Of a stretch of 30,838 nucleotides of DNA, positions 10,071-17,575 are shown in pieces. Under the pieces are notes generated by a model, which was not told where the DNA came from, did no database searches, and saw nothing but the letters and a program-made list of their open reading frames with translations. The position numbers and the translations under genes were made by a program. Origin of the DNA: Segatella copri (GTDB lineage Bacteria; Bacteroidota; Bacteroidia; Bacteroidales; Bacteroidaceae); contig NZ_JAHOEA010000041.1 of assembly GCF_019127135.1 (NCBI RefSeq), forward strand, positions 1 to 30,838. The letters are read 5' to 3'. Numbering within the stretch: position 1 is the first letter of the stretch; each line of letters opens with the position of its first letter.

Positions 10071-10175
10071 TTAAAGATTCTCTAACCATTTCTTTCCTGG
10101 TTTTGTATAAAGCCAAGCCAGAAAGCTTGCTGCAATTACTAAAAAACCAGTCATAGTCATCGCTAAGTATTCCAT
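10071..10175 (-). CDS. Micro-protein 3, single membrane helix, 34 aa
   Basis: The ORF begins MEYLAMTMTG, has a hydrophobic helix at about 4-23 and ends WLYTKPGKKWLENL. It is co-linear with the other three copies and lies nine bases before the next start. The C-terminal pattern WLYTKPGKKWLE is the clearest form of the family consensus. Strong conservation of this tail against a variable helix is what one expects from selected protein sequence rather than chance ORFs. Confidence 0.8.
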   Translation of the reverse strand: MEYLAMTMTGFLVIAASFLAWLYTKPGKKWLENL

Positions 10176-10188
10176 GTCTTGGTAATTC

Positions 10189-10293
10189 TTATTGCTTTTC
10201 TAACCACTTTTTACCTGATTTTGTGTATAGCCAACTGACGAGAGCTACTGCAGCAATGGCAAAAATCATTAATGTAAATGTGAATGTATCCAT
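10189..10293 (-). CDS. Micro-protein 2, single membrane helix, 34 aa
   Basis: The ORF begins MDTFTFTLMIF and ends WLYTKSGKKWLEKQ. The helix (about 7-22) is Ala/Val-rich. Its start MD.FTFT is shared with micro-protein 1, so these two are probably the most recent duplicates. It is separated from micro-protein 1 by four bases and from micro-protein 3 by 13, consistent with one transcript. Confidence 0.8.
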   Translation of the reverse strand: MDTFTFTLMIFAIAAVALVSWLYTKSGKKWLEKQ

Positions 10294-10297
10294 ATTC

Positions 10298-10405
10298 TTA
10301 TTTAAATCCATCAAGCCATTTCTGACCAGGTTTTGTGTATAACCATCCCAATATGCATAATGAGATGATGCAGCCTGTAACCATTGTAAATGTAAACATA
10401 TCCAT
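10298..10405 (-). CDS. Micro-protein 1, single membrane helix, 35 aa
   Basis: The ORF begins MDMFTFTMVTG and ends WLYTKPGQKWLDGFK, one residue longer than the others. The helix contains two cysteines (12 and 17). It starts four bases after the 75-aa two-helix gene. The family resemblance to the next three ORFs is direct and gap-free over residues 1-33. All four carry the same layout: acidic residue at position 2 in each, a helix, then a Lys-rich tail. Confidence 0.8.
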   Translation of the reverse strand: MDMFTFTMVTGCIISLCILGWLYTKPGQKWLDGFK

Positions 10406-10409
10406 ATCG

Positions 10410-10637
10410 TTACTTATTTAAAATTTTATAACCTATTCCAAAAAAAGAAGCAGCCATGATAATTCCCGCTAGTGCTCCAACGACAAGCGAATTAGGAATA
10501 GAACCATCTTTAAACATTACTGCTAAACTTCCAAGTACTGTAATTGTAAATGTAGATTTACTCAAGTCGTAGAAGAACTTGCCTGTTTCTGTTCTGCTTA
10601 TTTTTTCTTTTTCTTTAGCTTCTTTTTGCGTAACCAT
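10410..10637 (-). CDS. Two-helix small membrane protein (DUF6722-like), 75 aa
   Basis: A charged N-terminus (KEAKEKEKISRTETGKFF) is followed by hydrophobic helices at about 31-43 and 50-72, with the short loop KDGSIPN between. The layout, with GKFFYDLSK before the first helix, resembles the small DUF6722 proteins of Bacteroidales, which have no assigned function; this is by eye. It starts 14 bases after rlmN and four bases before the first micro-protein, so it may be a partner of the micro-proteins. Confidence 0.75.
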   Translation of the reverse strand: MVTQKEAKEKEKISRTETGKFFYDLSKSTFTITVLGSLAVMFKDGSIPNSLVVGALAGIIMAASFFGIGYKILNK

Positions 10638-10651
10638 TTCCTCTCCTTTCC

Positions 10652-11719
10652 TTACTTCTTCATCTTCTCCTCATCCTCGTGCTCACGGATTTCTCCGATT
10701 TTCTTCGAGGTGCTGAGCAGACCGCAGGCGGCGTAGATGTCCTGGCCGCGGCTGGCACGGATGGTGGTGAAGACACCATGCTGGGTGAGGTAATCACGGA
10801 ACTGCTCCATCTTCTCATCATCCACACCCTGCAGAGGGATGTCTGGAATCTGGTGGAAACGGATCAGGTTGAAGCGGCAGTCAAGCCCCTTCACCAGTTT
10901 GATGATGGCCTTTGCATGCTGCATGCTGTCATTTACGCCCTTAAAGACGATGTACTCGAAACTCAGGCGGCGCTGATGAGAGAAATCATAGTTTCTCAGC
11001 AACTCTACCACCTGCTCAATGCCCATGCCCTTTTCGGCAGGCATCAGTTCGGCACGCTCAGAAGGGATAGGGTCGTGCATACTGATGGCCACATGGCAGT
11101 CGCTCTCTTCCAGAAACCGCTTCAGCTTGTTCTTCACGCCCACCGAACTTACCGTGATGCGCTTCGGGCTCCATGCCCAGCCGTAGTCGGCAGTAAGAAT
11201 CTCTGTGGCGCGCAGCACATTGTCGAGATTATCCATCGGCTCGCCCTGACCCATGAACACGATGTTGGTAAGCTTGTCTACCTCAGGCAGCGAGTAAATC
11301 TGGTTCAGAATGTCGCCGGCAGGCAAACTGCCCTCAAACCCCTGCTTGCCGGTCTGGCAGAACAGGCAGTTCATCTTGCATCCCACCTGCGAAGAAACGC
11401 ACAGCGTGGCGCGGTCCTTGTCGGGTATGTAAACCGTCTCGACAAATTTGCCGCTTCGGGTAGGGAAGAGGTACTTGATGGTACCATCCACCGAATGTTG
11501 CGCATCGGAATATCCGAAGCATCCTATTTCGTATTCAGCAGCGAGTTTGGCACGGTTCGCCTTCGAGATGTTGGTCATCTCATCAATGCTCTTCACATGC
11601 TGCTCATAGAGCCACTTCGCCATCTGTCCACCGGTGAAGGCGGGCATGCCTAAGTCCTTTGCCACCTGCTTCAATTCGCCAAGTGTAAGGCCCAAAAGAT
11701 ATTTTTTTTCATTATTCAT
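10652..11719 (-). CDS. rlmN: RlmN, dual-specificity 23S rRNA/tRNA adenine-C2 methyltransferase
   Basis: RlmN is a radical-SAM enzyme that methylates C2 of A2503 in 23S rRNA and A37 in some tRNAs. The cluster motif CKMNCLFC (Cys at about 113, 117 and 120) and the C-terminal catalytic-cysteine motif GQDIYAACGLL (about 330-340) are both present, as is the N-terminal GQMAKWLYEQ domain. Length 355 aa is normal. It is the first gene of the long minus-strand operon. A TATCTTTG promoter box at 11724-11731 lies only four bases before the start codon, so the message may be nearly leaderless. Confidence 0.97.
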   Translation of the reverse strand: MNNEKKYLLGLTLGELKQVAKDLGMPAFTGGQMAKWLYEQHVKSIDEMTNISKANRAKLAAEYEIGCFGYSDAQHSVDGTIKYLFPTRSGKFVETVYIPDKDRATLCVSSQVGCKMNCLFCQTGKQGFEGSLPAGDILNQIYSLPEVDKLTNIVFMGQGEPMDNLDNVLRATEILTADYGWAWSPKRITVSSVGVKNKLKRFLEESDCHVAISMHDPIPSERAELMPAEKGMGIEQVVELLRNYDFSHQRRLSFEYIVFKGVNDSMQHAKAIIKLVKGLDCRFNLIRFHQIPDIPLQGVDDEKMEQFRDYLTQHGVFTTIRASRGQDIYAACGLLSTSKKIGEIREHEDEEKMKK

Positions 11720-11723
11720 ACTG

Positions 11724-11731
11724 CAAAGATA
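11724..11731 (-). promoter_or_regulatory. -7 box upstream of rlmN
   Basis: TATCTTTG on the minus strand matches TAnnTTTG. No convincing TTTG element is seen 19-21 bases upstream. The box ends four bases before the rlmN ATG, so transcription would begin at or next to the start codon. Confidence 0.6.
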
Positions 11732-11753
11732 GTGTTTTTTGGCGAAAAATTAG

Positions 11754-11761
11754 TATCTTTG
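11754..11761 (+). promoter_or_regulatory. -7 box upstream of the GT2-DUF4922-SpoIID gene
   Basis: TATCTTTG on the plus strand, divergent from the rlmN box 22 bases away. The predicted leader of about 88 bases contains a hairpin, AGCCC (11812-11816) with GGGCT (11825-11829), before the ATG at 11856. Confidence 0.6.
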
Positions 11762-11855
11762 CCACATATTTTAATATAATAAGATAAAATAAAGATAAAA
11801 AACACAGATTTAGCCCCCCGAAAAGGGCTGAAGTGAACAAAAATAACGTAAGAAA

Positions 11856-14800
11856 ATGAGAGAAAAAATAGACCTTTTCTTGCCTTGCGAATACATCGGC
11901 GATGCGCAGAATGCCTTGTCGGTGCTTCATGAGTACAAGACTGTACAGCATATCCACTTCCTGGTGAGTGCTGATTTTGCCGCTCATCATCAGGTGCCGG
12001 AAGGATGCACGTTTGTCATTACCGACCGCCTGGAAAGCAGTAACACCCTTGTCAGCATCGCTGAAAATACAGATGCCGACTACGTGATGATCTGTACCCG
12101 CCACACCACCATAGGATGGGGGAACAACACGCTGGAGCGATTCCTCAGAGTGGCTGATGATACGGATGCCGTCATGGTTTACGCCGACCACTACAAGATG
12201 GTGGAAGGCAAGATGGAGAAACATCCCGTAATTGACTACCAGGCAGGTTCCTTGCGTGACGACTTCGACTTCGGAAGCCTCTGGTGCATCAAGGCACAGG
12301 CGCTGGCCGACTACATCGCCCAGCCCGACCGCGAGGAGTATCAGTTTGCCGCCCTCTACGACCTCCGTCTCTATCTGAGCCGCGTGGGCGAAATCTTCCA
12401 TCTCAACGAATTCCTCTATTCAGAAGCCGAACTCGACACCCGTAAGAGTGGCGAGAAGCAGTTTGACTATGTGAACCCGCGCAACCGCGAGGTGCAGATA
12501 GAGATGGAAAAGGCATGCACCCAGCACCTGAGCAAGGTGGGCGCCCTGATAGACACCACCTTCTACCGCCAGCCCGACTTCGGTGAGCAGGAGTTTGAAT
12601 ACGAGGCATCTGTCATCATCCCCGTCTTCAACCGCGAAAAGACCGTGGCTGATGCCGTGAAGAGTGCCCTGGAACAGAAAGCAAGCTTCAAGTTCAACGT
12701 CATTGTGGTGAACAACCATTCTACCGACCGCACCGGCGAAATACTGGATGAACTTAAAGCTGACAACCTGATACAGATTGTTCCGGAGAGAACCGACCTG
12801 GGAATAGGCGGATGCTGGAACGAAGCCATCCACAGCAGATTCTGCGGAAAGTTTGCCGTCCAGCTTGACAGCGACGACCTCTATTCTTCGCCAAAGACAC
12901 TCCAGAAGATAGTAGATGCCTTCTACAAGCAGAAGGCTGCCATGATTATAGGCTCGTACCGCATGTGCGACTTCAACCTCAACACCCTGCCACCGGGACT
13001 GATAGACCACAAGGAATGGACCGAAGAAAACGGATGCAACAATGCGCTGCGTATCAACGGATTGGGTGCTCCGCGCGCCTTCTTCACTCCGCTGGTCAGA
13101 CAAATCCAGTTTCCTAACACCTCGTATGGTGAGGATTATGCGCTGGGACTGGCATTCTCGCGCCGTTACCGTATCGGCAGAATCTACGACGAACTCTACC
13201 TCTGCCGCCGCTGGGGAGGCAACAGTGATGCTGCCCTCAGCGTGGAGAAGGTGAACGCCAACAACCTGTATAAGGACCGTCTGCGCACCATGGAACTGAA
13301 GGCACGCCAGCACATGCTGCTGGGCAAGGCCGACATCATGGAAGACAGCAGCATCTCACGTTTCTTCAACCGCCAGCTGGAGGTGTGGGCAGATGCCCGC
13401 CACCGCTTCCGCGACCTCAAGCACGTAGAAACCCGCCAGCTCTCCGACCAGCTGAAACTGCAGTGGAACCCAGCCCGCATCGTAAGTACGGGCGCCAAGA
13501 TAGATAAGAAAACCCTGGGCGAGCGCCCTTGCTTCCTTTGCGACAGGAACCGTCCTAAGGAACAGATGTCGAAGCAGATAGACGAGAAATTCCATCTCCT
13601 GGTGAATCCGTTCCCGATTCTGCCAGTCCACTTCACCATTCCGGCACGCAAGCACCAGCCTCAGCTTATCTACAAGAACTACGGCGAGATGCACCGCTTC
13701 ATCAGTCTGCACAGCGACCTGATGGTGTTCTACAACGGTCCGAAGTGTGGTGCTTCGGCTCCAGACCATCTTCATTTCCAGGCAGGAACCAACGGCATCC
13801 TTCCTCTTCAGGCCAACTGGCAGCGCCTCTCCCGCAACCTGACCGACGTCATCTCCCTCAATGATGAGGAGAAAATCGCAGTGGTTCGTGACTTCCTCGT
13901 TCCTGCCTTCGTCATCATCTCGAAGAGTGCCGAGAGCGACGAAGCCCTCTTCCACCGTCTCTACAAGGCAATGCCTCAGCGTGGCGACGAAACCGAACCG
14001 ATGATGAACATCATCTCCTGGCGCAAGGGCGAGGAATTCATCAGCGTGGTCATTCCGAGAGAAAAGCACCGTCCGGAAGCCTATTTTGCCGAAGGCTGCG
14101 CCCAGTTTGTAGTTTCGCCGGGAGCACTGGATATGAGCGGACTCATCATCACCCCTCGTGAGGAAGATTTCCGAAAGCTGACCGAGGAGAAAGCCCTCTC
14201 GCTGCTGCAGGAATGTGGCGTTTCGGAAGAAAAGATGAACGCCATCATTGCCAAACTGAAGGCATCTAAGGATGCCGAGGATGCAGCCGAAGCCTCTTCC
14301 ACCTTATATAATAATGGTAAGCAGCCCCACGTAATGGTGGGCATCGTGAGTGCGCAGAAGATTCATTTCTCGCTCAACAAACCTTATCTTGCCAAGGGCG
14401 AAAAGGTGCTGGGCGAACAGGTGGTAGAATTCTCTGAGGGCGGTGTGCTCTGGAACGGCAACCAGTACAGCAAGCTCACCTTCCATCCGCAGAGTGCCGA
14501 CGCCTCGTTCTCGCTGAGCGACGTAACCATCGGTGTCAACTTCCACTGGGAGCGCAAGGAAACCCAAACCTTCCTGGGCACGCTCCGCTTTGTGGTAGAA
14601 TCGGATAAGATTGTGGCAATCAATGAGTTGCCGGTAGAAAAATATCTGGAGAGTGTCATCAGCAGTGAGATGAGTGCCACTTCGAGTCTCGAACTCCTGA
14701 AGGCGCACGCTGTCATCTCCCGTTCATGGCTTCTGGCACAGATGCAGAAGCGCAGAGAGGTGGCTGAGAGCGGCAACAACTTCTTCTCCTTCACCAGGAA

Positions 14801-15638
14801 GGAAGATACACTCATCCGCTGGTACGACCGCGAAGACCATACCCTCTTTGATGTCTGTGCCGACGACCACTGCCAGCGCTATCAGGGCATCACCAAAGAA
14901 ACTTCGCCTCATGTAGCCGAAGCCATCCGCCAGACCAAGGGACAGATTCTGATGGACGGCGAAGAAATCTGCGACGCAAGATTCTCGAAATGCTGCGGCG
15001 GAATAACCGAGGAATTCCAGTATTGCTGGGAGGACACGCCGAAGACTTATCTCACGGCGGTTCGCGACATCGCCCTGGGCGTGGAACATACACAGCCTAA
15101 TCTGACCAAGGAGGAAGAGGCTGAGAAATGGATCCGCTTCAATCCGCCTGCTTTCTGCAACACGCAGGATAAGAAAATCCTCTCCGAGGTGCTCAACGAC
15201 TATGATCAGGAAACCGTCAACTTCTACCGCTGGAAGGAAACGCTCAGCCAGGAGAAATTGCAGCAGCTCATCGCCGACAAACTGAAGATGAACCTGGGTG
15301 CCATCCTGGACATGAAGGCTGTGGAGCGCGGAAAGAGTGGAAGAATCAGCAAACTCCAGATTATCGGAACCGAGAAGACCTTTACCATCGGTAAGGAACT
15401 CGAAATCCGCCGTATGCTGAGCGACAGTCATCTGCTGAGTTCAGCCTTCGTGGTGGATAAGTATGATAAGGATGAACAGGGAGTGCCTCAGCGTTTCGAA
15501 CTCATCGGAGCCGGTTGGGGGCACGGAGTAGGCCTCTGCCAGATTGGTGCTGCCGTGATGGGCGAGCAGGGTTATCATTATGATGCCATCCTGCTGCACT
15601 ACTATCAGGGTGCTGAAATCAAGAAACTTTATAAATAG
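11856..15638 (+). CDS. GT2-DUF4922-SpoIID fusion protein, 1260 aa
   Basis: Three enzyme-like parts are fused. A family 2 glycosyltransferase domain lies at about 250-470, with ASVIIPVFNRE at 251 and a QLDSDD acceptor motif near 337. A DUF4922 domain lies at about 550-770, with CFLCDRNRP near 558 and PDHLHFQAG near 636, an HxHxQ-like motif as in GDP-sugar phosphorylases of the HIT superfamily. A SpoIID/LytB-type domain lies at about 870-1260, with LPVEKYLESVISSEM near 925 and GWGHGVGLCQIGA near 1220. SpoIID enzymes cleave denuded peptidoglycan glycans. No signal peptide is seen. The AmpG-like gene follows after nine bases. A role in cell-wall recycling is inference. Confidence 0.88.
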   Translation: MREKIDLFLPCEYIGDAQNALSVLHEYKTVQHIHFLVSADFAAHHQVPEGCTFVITDRLESSNTLVSIAENTDADYVMICTRHTTIGWGNNTLERFLRVADDTDAVMVYADHYKMVEGKMEKHPVIDYQAGSLRDDFDFGSLWCIKAQALADYIAQPDREEYQFAALYDLRLYLSRVGEIFHLNEFLYSEAELDTRKSGEKQFDYVNPRNREVQIEMEKACTQHLSKVGALIDTTFYRQPDFGEQEFEYEASVIIPVFNREKTVADAVKSALEQKASFKFNVIVVNNHSTDRTGEILDELKADNLIQIVPERTDLGIGGCWNEAIHSRFCGKFAVQLDSDDLYSSPKTLQKIVDAFYKQKAAMIIGSYRMCDFNLNTLPPGLIDHKEWTEENGCNNALRINGLGAPRAFFTPLVRQIQFPNTSYGEDYALGLAFSRRYRIGRIYDELYLCRRWGGNSDAALSVEKVNANNLYKDRLRTMELKARQHMLLGKADIMEDSSISRFFNRQLEVWADARHRFRDLKHVETRQLSDQLKLQWNPARIVSTGAKIDKKTLGERPCFLCDRNRPKEQMSKQIDEKFHLLVNPFPILPVHFTIPARKHQPQLIYKNYGEMHRFISLHSDLMVFYNGPKCGASAPDHLHFQAGTNGILPLQANWQRLSRNLTDVISLNDEEKIAVVRDFLVPAFVIISKSAESDEALFHRLYKAMPQRGDETEPMMNIISWRKGEEFISVVIPREKHRPEAYFAEGCAQFVVSPGALDMSGLIITPREEDFRKLTEEKALSLLQECGVSEEKMNAIIAKLKASKDAEDAAEASSTLYNNGKQPHVMVGIVSAQKIHFSLNKPYLAKGEKVLGEQVVEFSEGGVLWNGNQYSKLTFHPQSADASFSLSDVTIGVNFHWERKETQTFLGTLRFVVESDKIVAINELPVEKYLESVISSEMSATSSLELLKAHAVISRSWLLAQMQKRREVAESGNNFFSFTRKEDTLIRWYDREDHTLFDVCADDHCQRYQGITKETSPHVAEAIRQTKGQILMDGEEICDARFSKCCGGITEEFQYCWEDTPKTYLTAVRDIALGVEHTQPNLTKEEEAEKWIRFNPPAFCNTQDKKILSEVLNDYDQETVNFYRWKETLSQEKLQQLIADKLKMNLGAILDMKAVERGKSGRISKLQIIGTEKTFTIGKELEIRRMLSDSHLLSSAFVVDKYDKDEQGVPQRFELIGAGWGHGVGLCQIGAAVMGEQGYHYDAILLHYYQGAEIKKLYK

Positions 15639-15647
15639 TGATGTAAA

Positions 15648-16976
15648 ATGGTAACAAAGAAAAACAGTCGGAGTCCATGGGCATGGATTCCGACCCTCTA
15701 TTTTGCCGAAGGACTCCCCAACGTCATCGTAACTGCCCTCTCTGTGGTGATGTACATGCAGTTGGGGCTGACCGATGCAGAGGTGGGGCTCTATACCGGA
15801 TGGCTCGCCCTTCCCTGGGTCATCAAGCCCTTGTGGAGTCCGTTCATAGATTTGCTGAAGACCAAGCGCTGGTGGGTGCTCACCATGCAGGCTCTCATCG
15901 GAGCTGCCCTTGCCGGCATCGCCTTCTCGCTGCCTACAGCCTTCTGGTTCCAGGCTACGATGTGCTTCTTCTTCCTCATCGCCTTCTGTAGTGCCACCCA
16001 CGACATTTCGGCAGATGGTTTCTACATGATTGAGCTGGATGAACATACGCAGACTAAGTTTGTAGGCTTGCGAAATACCTTCTACCGCCTCGCCATCATC
16101 TTTGTAAATGGTTTTCTGGTGATGTTGGCTGGTGTACTTCAGGTTGTCTTCCGCAACCAGATACGCTTCTCGTGGGCGCTTATCTTCTACGGACTGGCAG
16201 GCATCTTCATCGGTTTGTGGCTCTACCACAGCCGCTTCATGCCGCGCCCGAAGGAGGATGTGCAGACCGACAGAACGGTGGGCGAAGTGGCTCATGAACT
16301 GAAGAACATGTTCCGCACCTTCTTCGTGAAGTTCGGGGTTGGAGAAACCATCTGTGTGATGCTCTTCCTCCTTTTCTACCGATTCCCAGAGGCGCTTCTG
16401 AACACCATGACCAAGACCTTCATCCTCCGTCCTAATTCGCAGGGCGGACTGGGCTTGTCGCCTCAGGAATATGGTTTTGCCAACGGCACGGTGGGTCTCA
16501 TCGGACTGTTGCTGGGTGGCATCCTCGGAGGCATCCTGGTGAGCAGGGACGGAATGAAGAAATGGCTCTGGCCGCTGGTTTGCGCCATTACCTTGCCCGA
16601 TGTGGTTTACATCTATCTGAGCTATTCGCTCAACAGCAACCTCATCGTGGTTTCCAGCTGTCTTTTCATCGAGCAGTTGGGTTACGGTTTGGGCTTCACG
16701 GTTCTTACCCTCTATATGCTGTTCTACAGTCAGGGCAAGTTCAAGACCTCCCATTATTCCATCTGTACGGGCATCTCCTATCTCGGATTGATGCTGCCGG
16801 GCATGGTTTCGGGATATCTGAAGGATATGGTGGGTTACCGCATGTTCTTCATCATCGTCATGGGCTGCTGCATCATCACCTTCCTGGTTACCGCCTTCCT
16901 GAAGATAGATCCTAACTTCGGAAAGAAAGAAGAACTGGAGATGGAAGAAGAAATAGAAGATGAAAGTGGTCATTAA
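15648..16976 (+). CDS. AmpG-like MFS muropeptide transporter, 442 aa
   Basis: About twelve membrane helices run through the protein. The N-terminus (PTLYFAEGLPNVIVTALSVVMY) and WLALPWVIKPLWSPFID loop are typical of the AmpG/PAT branch of the major facilitator superfamily, which imports muropeptides or acetyl-CoA. SATHDISADGFYM near 115-127 is another conserved element. The tail is acidic. It follows the SpoIID fusion by nine bases in the same operon, which supports a peptidoglycan link. The stop codon is inside the second copy of the 37-base repeat. A long ORF on the opposite strand is a shadow. Confidence 0.85.
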   Translation: MVTKKNSRSPWAWIPTLYFAEGLPNVIVTALSVVMYMQLGLTDAEVGLYTGWLALPWVIKPLWSPFIDLLKTKRWWVLTMQALIGAALAGIAFSLPTAFWFQATMCFFFLIAFCSATHDISADGFYMIELDEHTQTKFVGLRNTFYRLAIIFVNGFLVMLAGVLQVVFRNQIRFSWALIFYGLAGIFIGLWLYHSRFMPRPKEDVQTDRTVGEVAHELKNMFRTFFVKFGVGETICVMLFLLFYRFPEALLNTMTKTFILRPNSQGGLGLSPQEYGFANGTVGLIGLLLGGILGGILVSRDGMKKWLWPLVCAITLPDVVYIYLSYSLNSNLIVVSSCLFIEQLGYGLGFTVLTLYMLFYSQGKFKTSHYSICTGISYLGLMLPGMVSGYLKDMVGYRMFFIIVMGCCIITFLVTAFLKIDPNFGKKEELEMEEEIEDESGH

Positions 16977-17002
16977 GGTCATTGGTCATTAAGGTCATTA
17001 AG
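16966..17002. repeat. 37-base GGTCATTAA repeat, copy 2
   Basis: Identical to 3695-3731 over 37 bases and placed in the same register over a stop codon, so both proteins end Gly-His. The genes themselves are unrelated. Confidence 0.95.
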
Positions 17003-17040
17003 GATTCTTGGAATCTGAAAGTGGTCTCAGTAAAATAAAG

Positions 17041-17108
17041 ACAGAGCTTTCGTAAGTGAATTCTGCTGCCCCGAATGGACGGTAGAAAACCGCTTGCGAA
17101 AGCTCTGT
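17041..17108. terminator. Hairpin between convergent genes
   Basis: ACAGAGCTTTCG (17041-17052) pairs perfectly with CGAAAGCTCTGT (17097-17108), and four more pairs including one G-U extend the stem to 16. The 36-base loop is long for a terminator. It separates the AmpG-like gene and yjbQ, which converge, so a bidirectional terminator is the simplest reading. It ends three bases before the yjbQ stop codon. Confidence 0.7.
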
Positions 17109-17111
17109 TAT

Positions 17112-17525
17112 TTATTCCCCGATAATCGTTGCAATGAGGTGTCGGCTTCCGCCTCCCTCTCTGAATTCACAAAGGTAGATTCCCTGCCAGGTACCGAGGT
17201 TCAGTCTGCCATTGGTAATAGGAATGGTGAGCGATACACCCACCATGCTCGATTTGGCATGCGCCGACATATCCGTAGGTCCTTCATCCTGGTGCAGGTA
17301 TCTTGGGTCGCCATCCGGAACCAGTCTTTCGAAGATGCCTTTTAAATCATGTCTCACATCCGGGTCGAAGTTCTCGTTCAGCGACAATCCGCAACTGGTA
17401 TGTCTTACGAAGAGATTCAGTATCCCCGTCTTAGGCAGCGCCGGCAAGTTCCTCATCACCTCGTTGGTTACGAGGTGAAAGCCGCGAGGAAGCGGGCGCA
17501 ATGAAAATTCTACTTGCTGTATCAT
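17112..17525 (-). CDS. yjbQ: YjbQ/UPF0047-family protein, 137 aa
   Basis: The family is recognised by FVRHTSCGLSLNENFDPDVR (about 39-58), HAKSSMVGVSLTIPI (about 90-104) and GTWQGIYLCEFR (about 110-121). E. coli YjbQ has weak thiamine-phosphate synthase activity; the physiological role is uncertain. The frame is open to 17597, but the extension translates a low-complexity repeat and overlaps the ATPase gene, so MIQQVEFSL at 17525 is the start. It follows the ATPase gene by 50 bases on the same strand. Confidence 0.92.
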   Translation of the reverse strand: MIQQVEFSLRPLPRGFHLVTNEVMRNLPALPKTGILNLFVRHTSCGLSLNENFDPDVRHDLKGIFERLVPDGDPRYLHQDEGPTDMSAHAKSSMVGVSLTIPITNGRLNLGTWQGIYLCEFREGGGSRHLIATIIGE

Positions 17526-17575
17526 ATTCTTCTTTTTGTTTATATTCTTATACTTTATACTTCTATCTTTATACT

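Noticed and set aside
15441..16982. 513-aa minus-strand open frame opposite the AmpG-like gene
   Set aside because: It is antisense to a transporter with clear membrane helices and has no recognisable domain.
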